DNA of 6,473 nt, taken from assembly GCA_903889795.1 (NCBI GenBank), contig CAISYW010000170.1, forward strand, positions 1 to 6,473. The letters run 5' to 3'. The position numbers were made by a program, and so were the translations under genes. This DNA is from an uncultured Chlamydiae bacterium. Its GTDB lineage: Bacteria > Chlamydiota > Chlamydiia > Chlamydiales > SM23-39. The notes beneath the pieces are model-generated. The model made no database searches. It saw nothing but the letters and a program-made list of their open reading frames with translations, and was not told the origin of the DNA. Shown in pieces: positions 6,331 to 6,473 of the stretch (its first letter is position 1; each line of letters starts with the position of its first letter).

Positions 6331-6473
6331 TATACTGCCGTCGGTCTGAAGCTTTGATTTTTCATCGACATCTTTTGCGTTCCAATGTTTCGCTCGATCT
6401 CGCTAACTTGCTGCAAGTTGGCTTCGATCTCCGCAATACATTGGAACGCAAAATCTCGCCCTCAAAAATCAAA
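6331..6473 (+). repeat. Dispersed hairpin repeat, right copy (after the MFS gene)
   Basis: The element begins with TATACTGCC 5 nt after the MFS stop and runs to the window edge, where it may continue. It is a nested palindrome around position 6412-6413. The outer arms are TTTGATTTTT (6353-6362) and AAAAATCAAA (6464-6473). The middle arms are TTTTGCGTTCCAATGT (6373-6388) and ACATTGGAACGCAAAA (6438-6453), a perfect 16-bp stem. GATC blocks lie inside, and AACTTG (6405-6410)/CAAGTT (6414-6419) forms the tip. It is the inverted counterpart of 4130-4273. It has no coding potential and no T tract directly after the main stem. Confidence 0.88.

Noticed and set aside
4130..6473. Insertion sequence or composite transposon call
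   Set aside because: No transposase or recombinase is encoded between or beside the repeats, and no target-site duplication can be shown because the right repeat reaches the window edge.

Overview
The window carries six convincing protein-coding genes, a pair of long dyad-symmetric repeats, and several smaller palindromes. No rRNA, tRNA, CRISPR array, transposase or replication origin is visible. The base composition (moderately AT-rich), ordinary Shine-Dalgarno sites and gene set (two multi-TM transporters, a membrane CPBP protease, a DxD glycosyltransferase-like protein) point to a bacterium. The style of the genes suggests an intracellular or host-associated lineage such as the environmental Chlamydiae. 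That placement is an impression from protein style, not proven by a marker gene.

Layout: 1-400 is a gene-free leader with a perfect 13-bp stem-loop (88-121), an AT-rich inverted repeat (236-272), a candidate promoter (274-301) and a perfect 14-bp palindrome (351-364). A gene of unknown function follows on the plus strand, best started at the GTG at 401 and ending at 1597. It converges on a minus-strand block, with a hairpin plus T8 tract between them (1604-1654).

Read 5' to 3' on the minus strand, the block is a stand-alone von Willebrand A protein (4014-3361), a DxD glycosyltransferase-like protein (3315-2593) and a ten-helix EamA/DMT transporter (2546-1656). Gaps are 45 and about 46 nt, so the three are probably one operon. 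A 14-bp palindrome lies in front of the transporter gene.

The right third is a symmetrical unit. A CPBP (CAAX-protease/Abi-like) membrane protease (minus, 4951-4286) and a TetA/DHA1-like MFS efflux transporter (plus, 5075-6325) diverge from a shared AT-rich 123-nt region. Each gene is followed, 5-12 nt after its stop codon, by a copy of the same ~144-bp element. The two copies are therefore inverted relative to each other and in the same orientation relative to their own gene. Each copy folds into a long hairpin and they share a 42-bp identical core. This repeat pair is the most unusual thing in the window. It could be a dispersed palindromic repeat family used as a 3' RNA structure, or the edges of a mobilised two-gene cassette.
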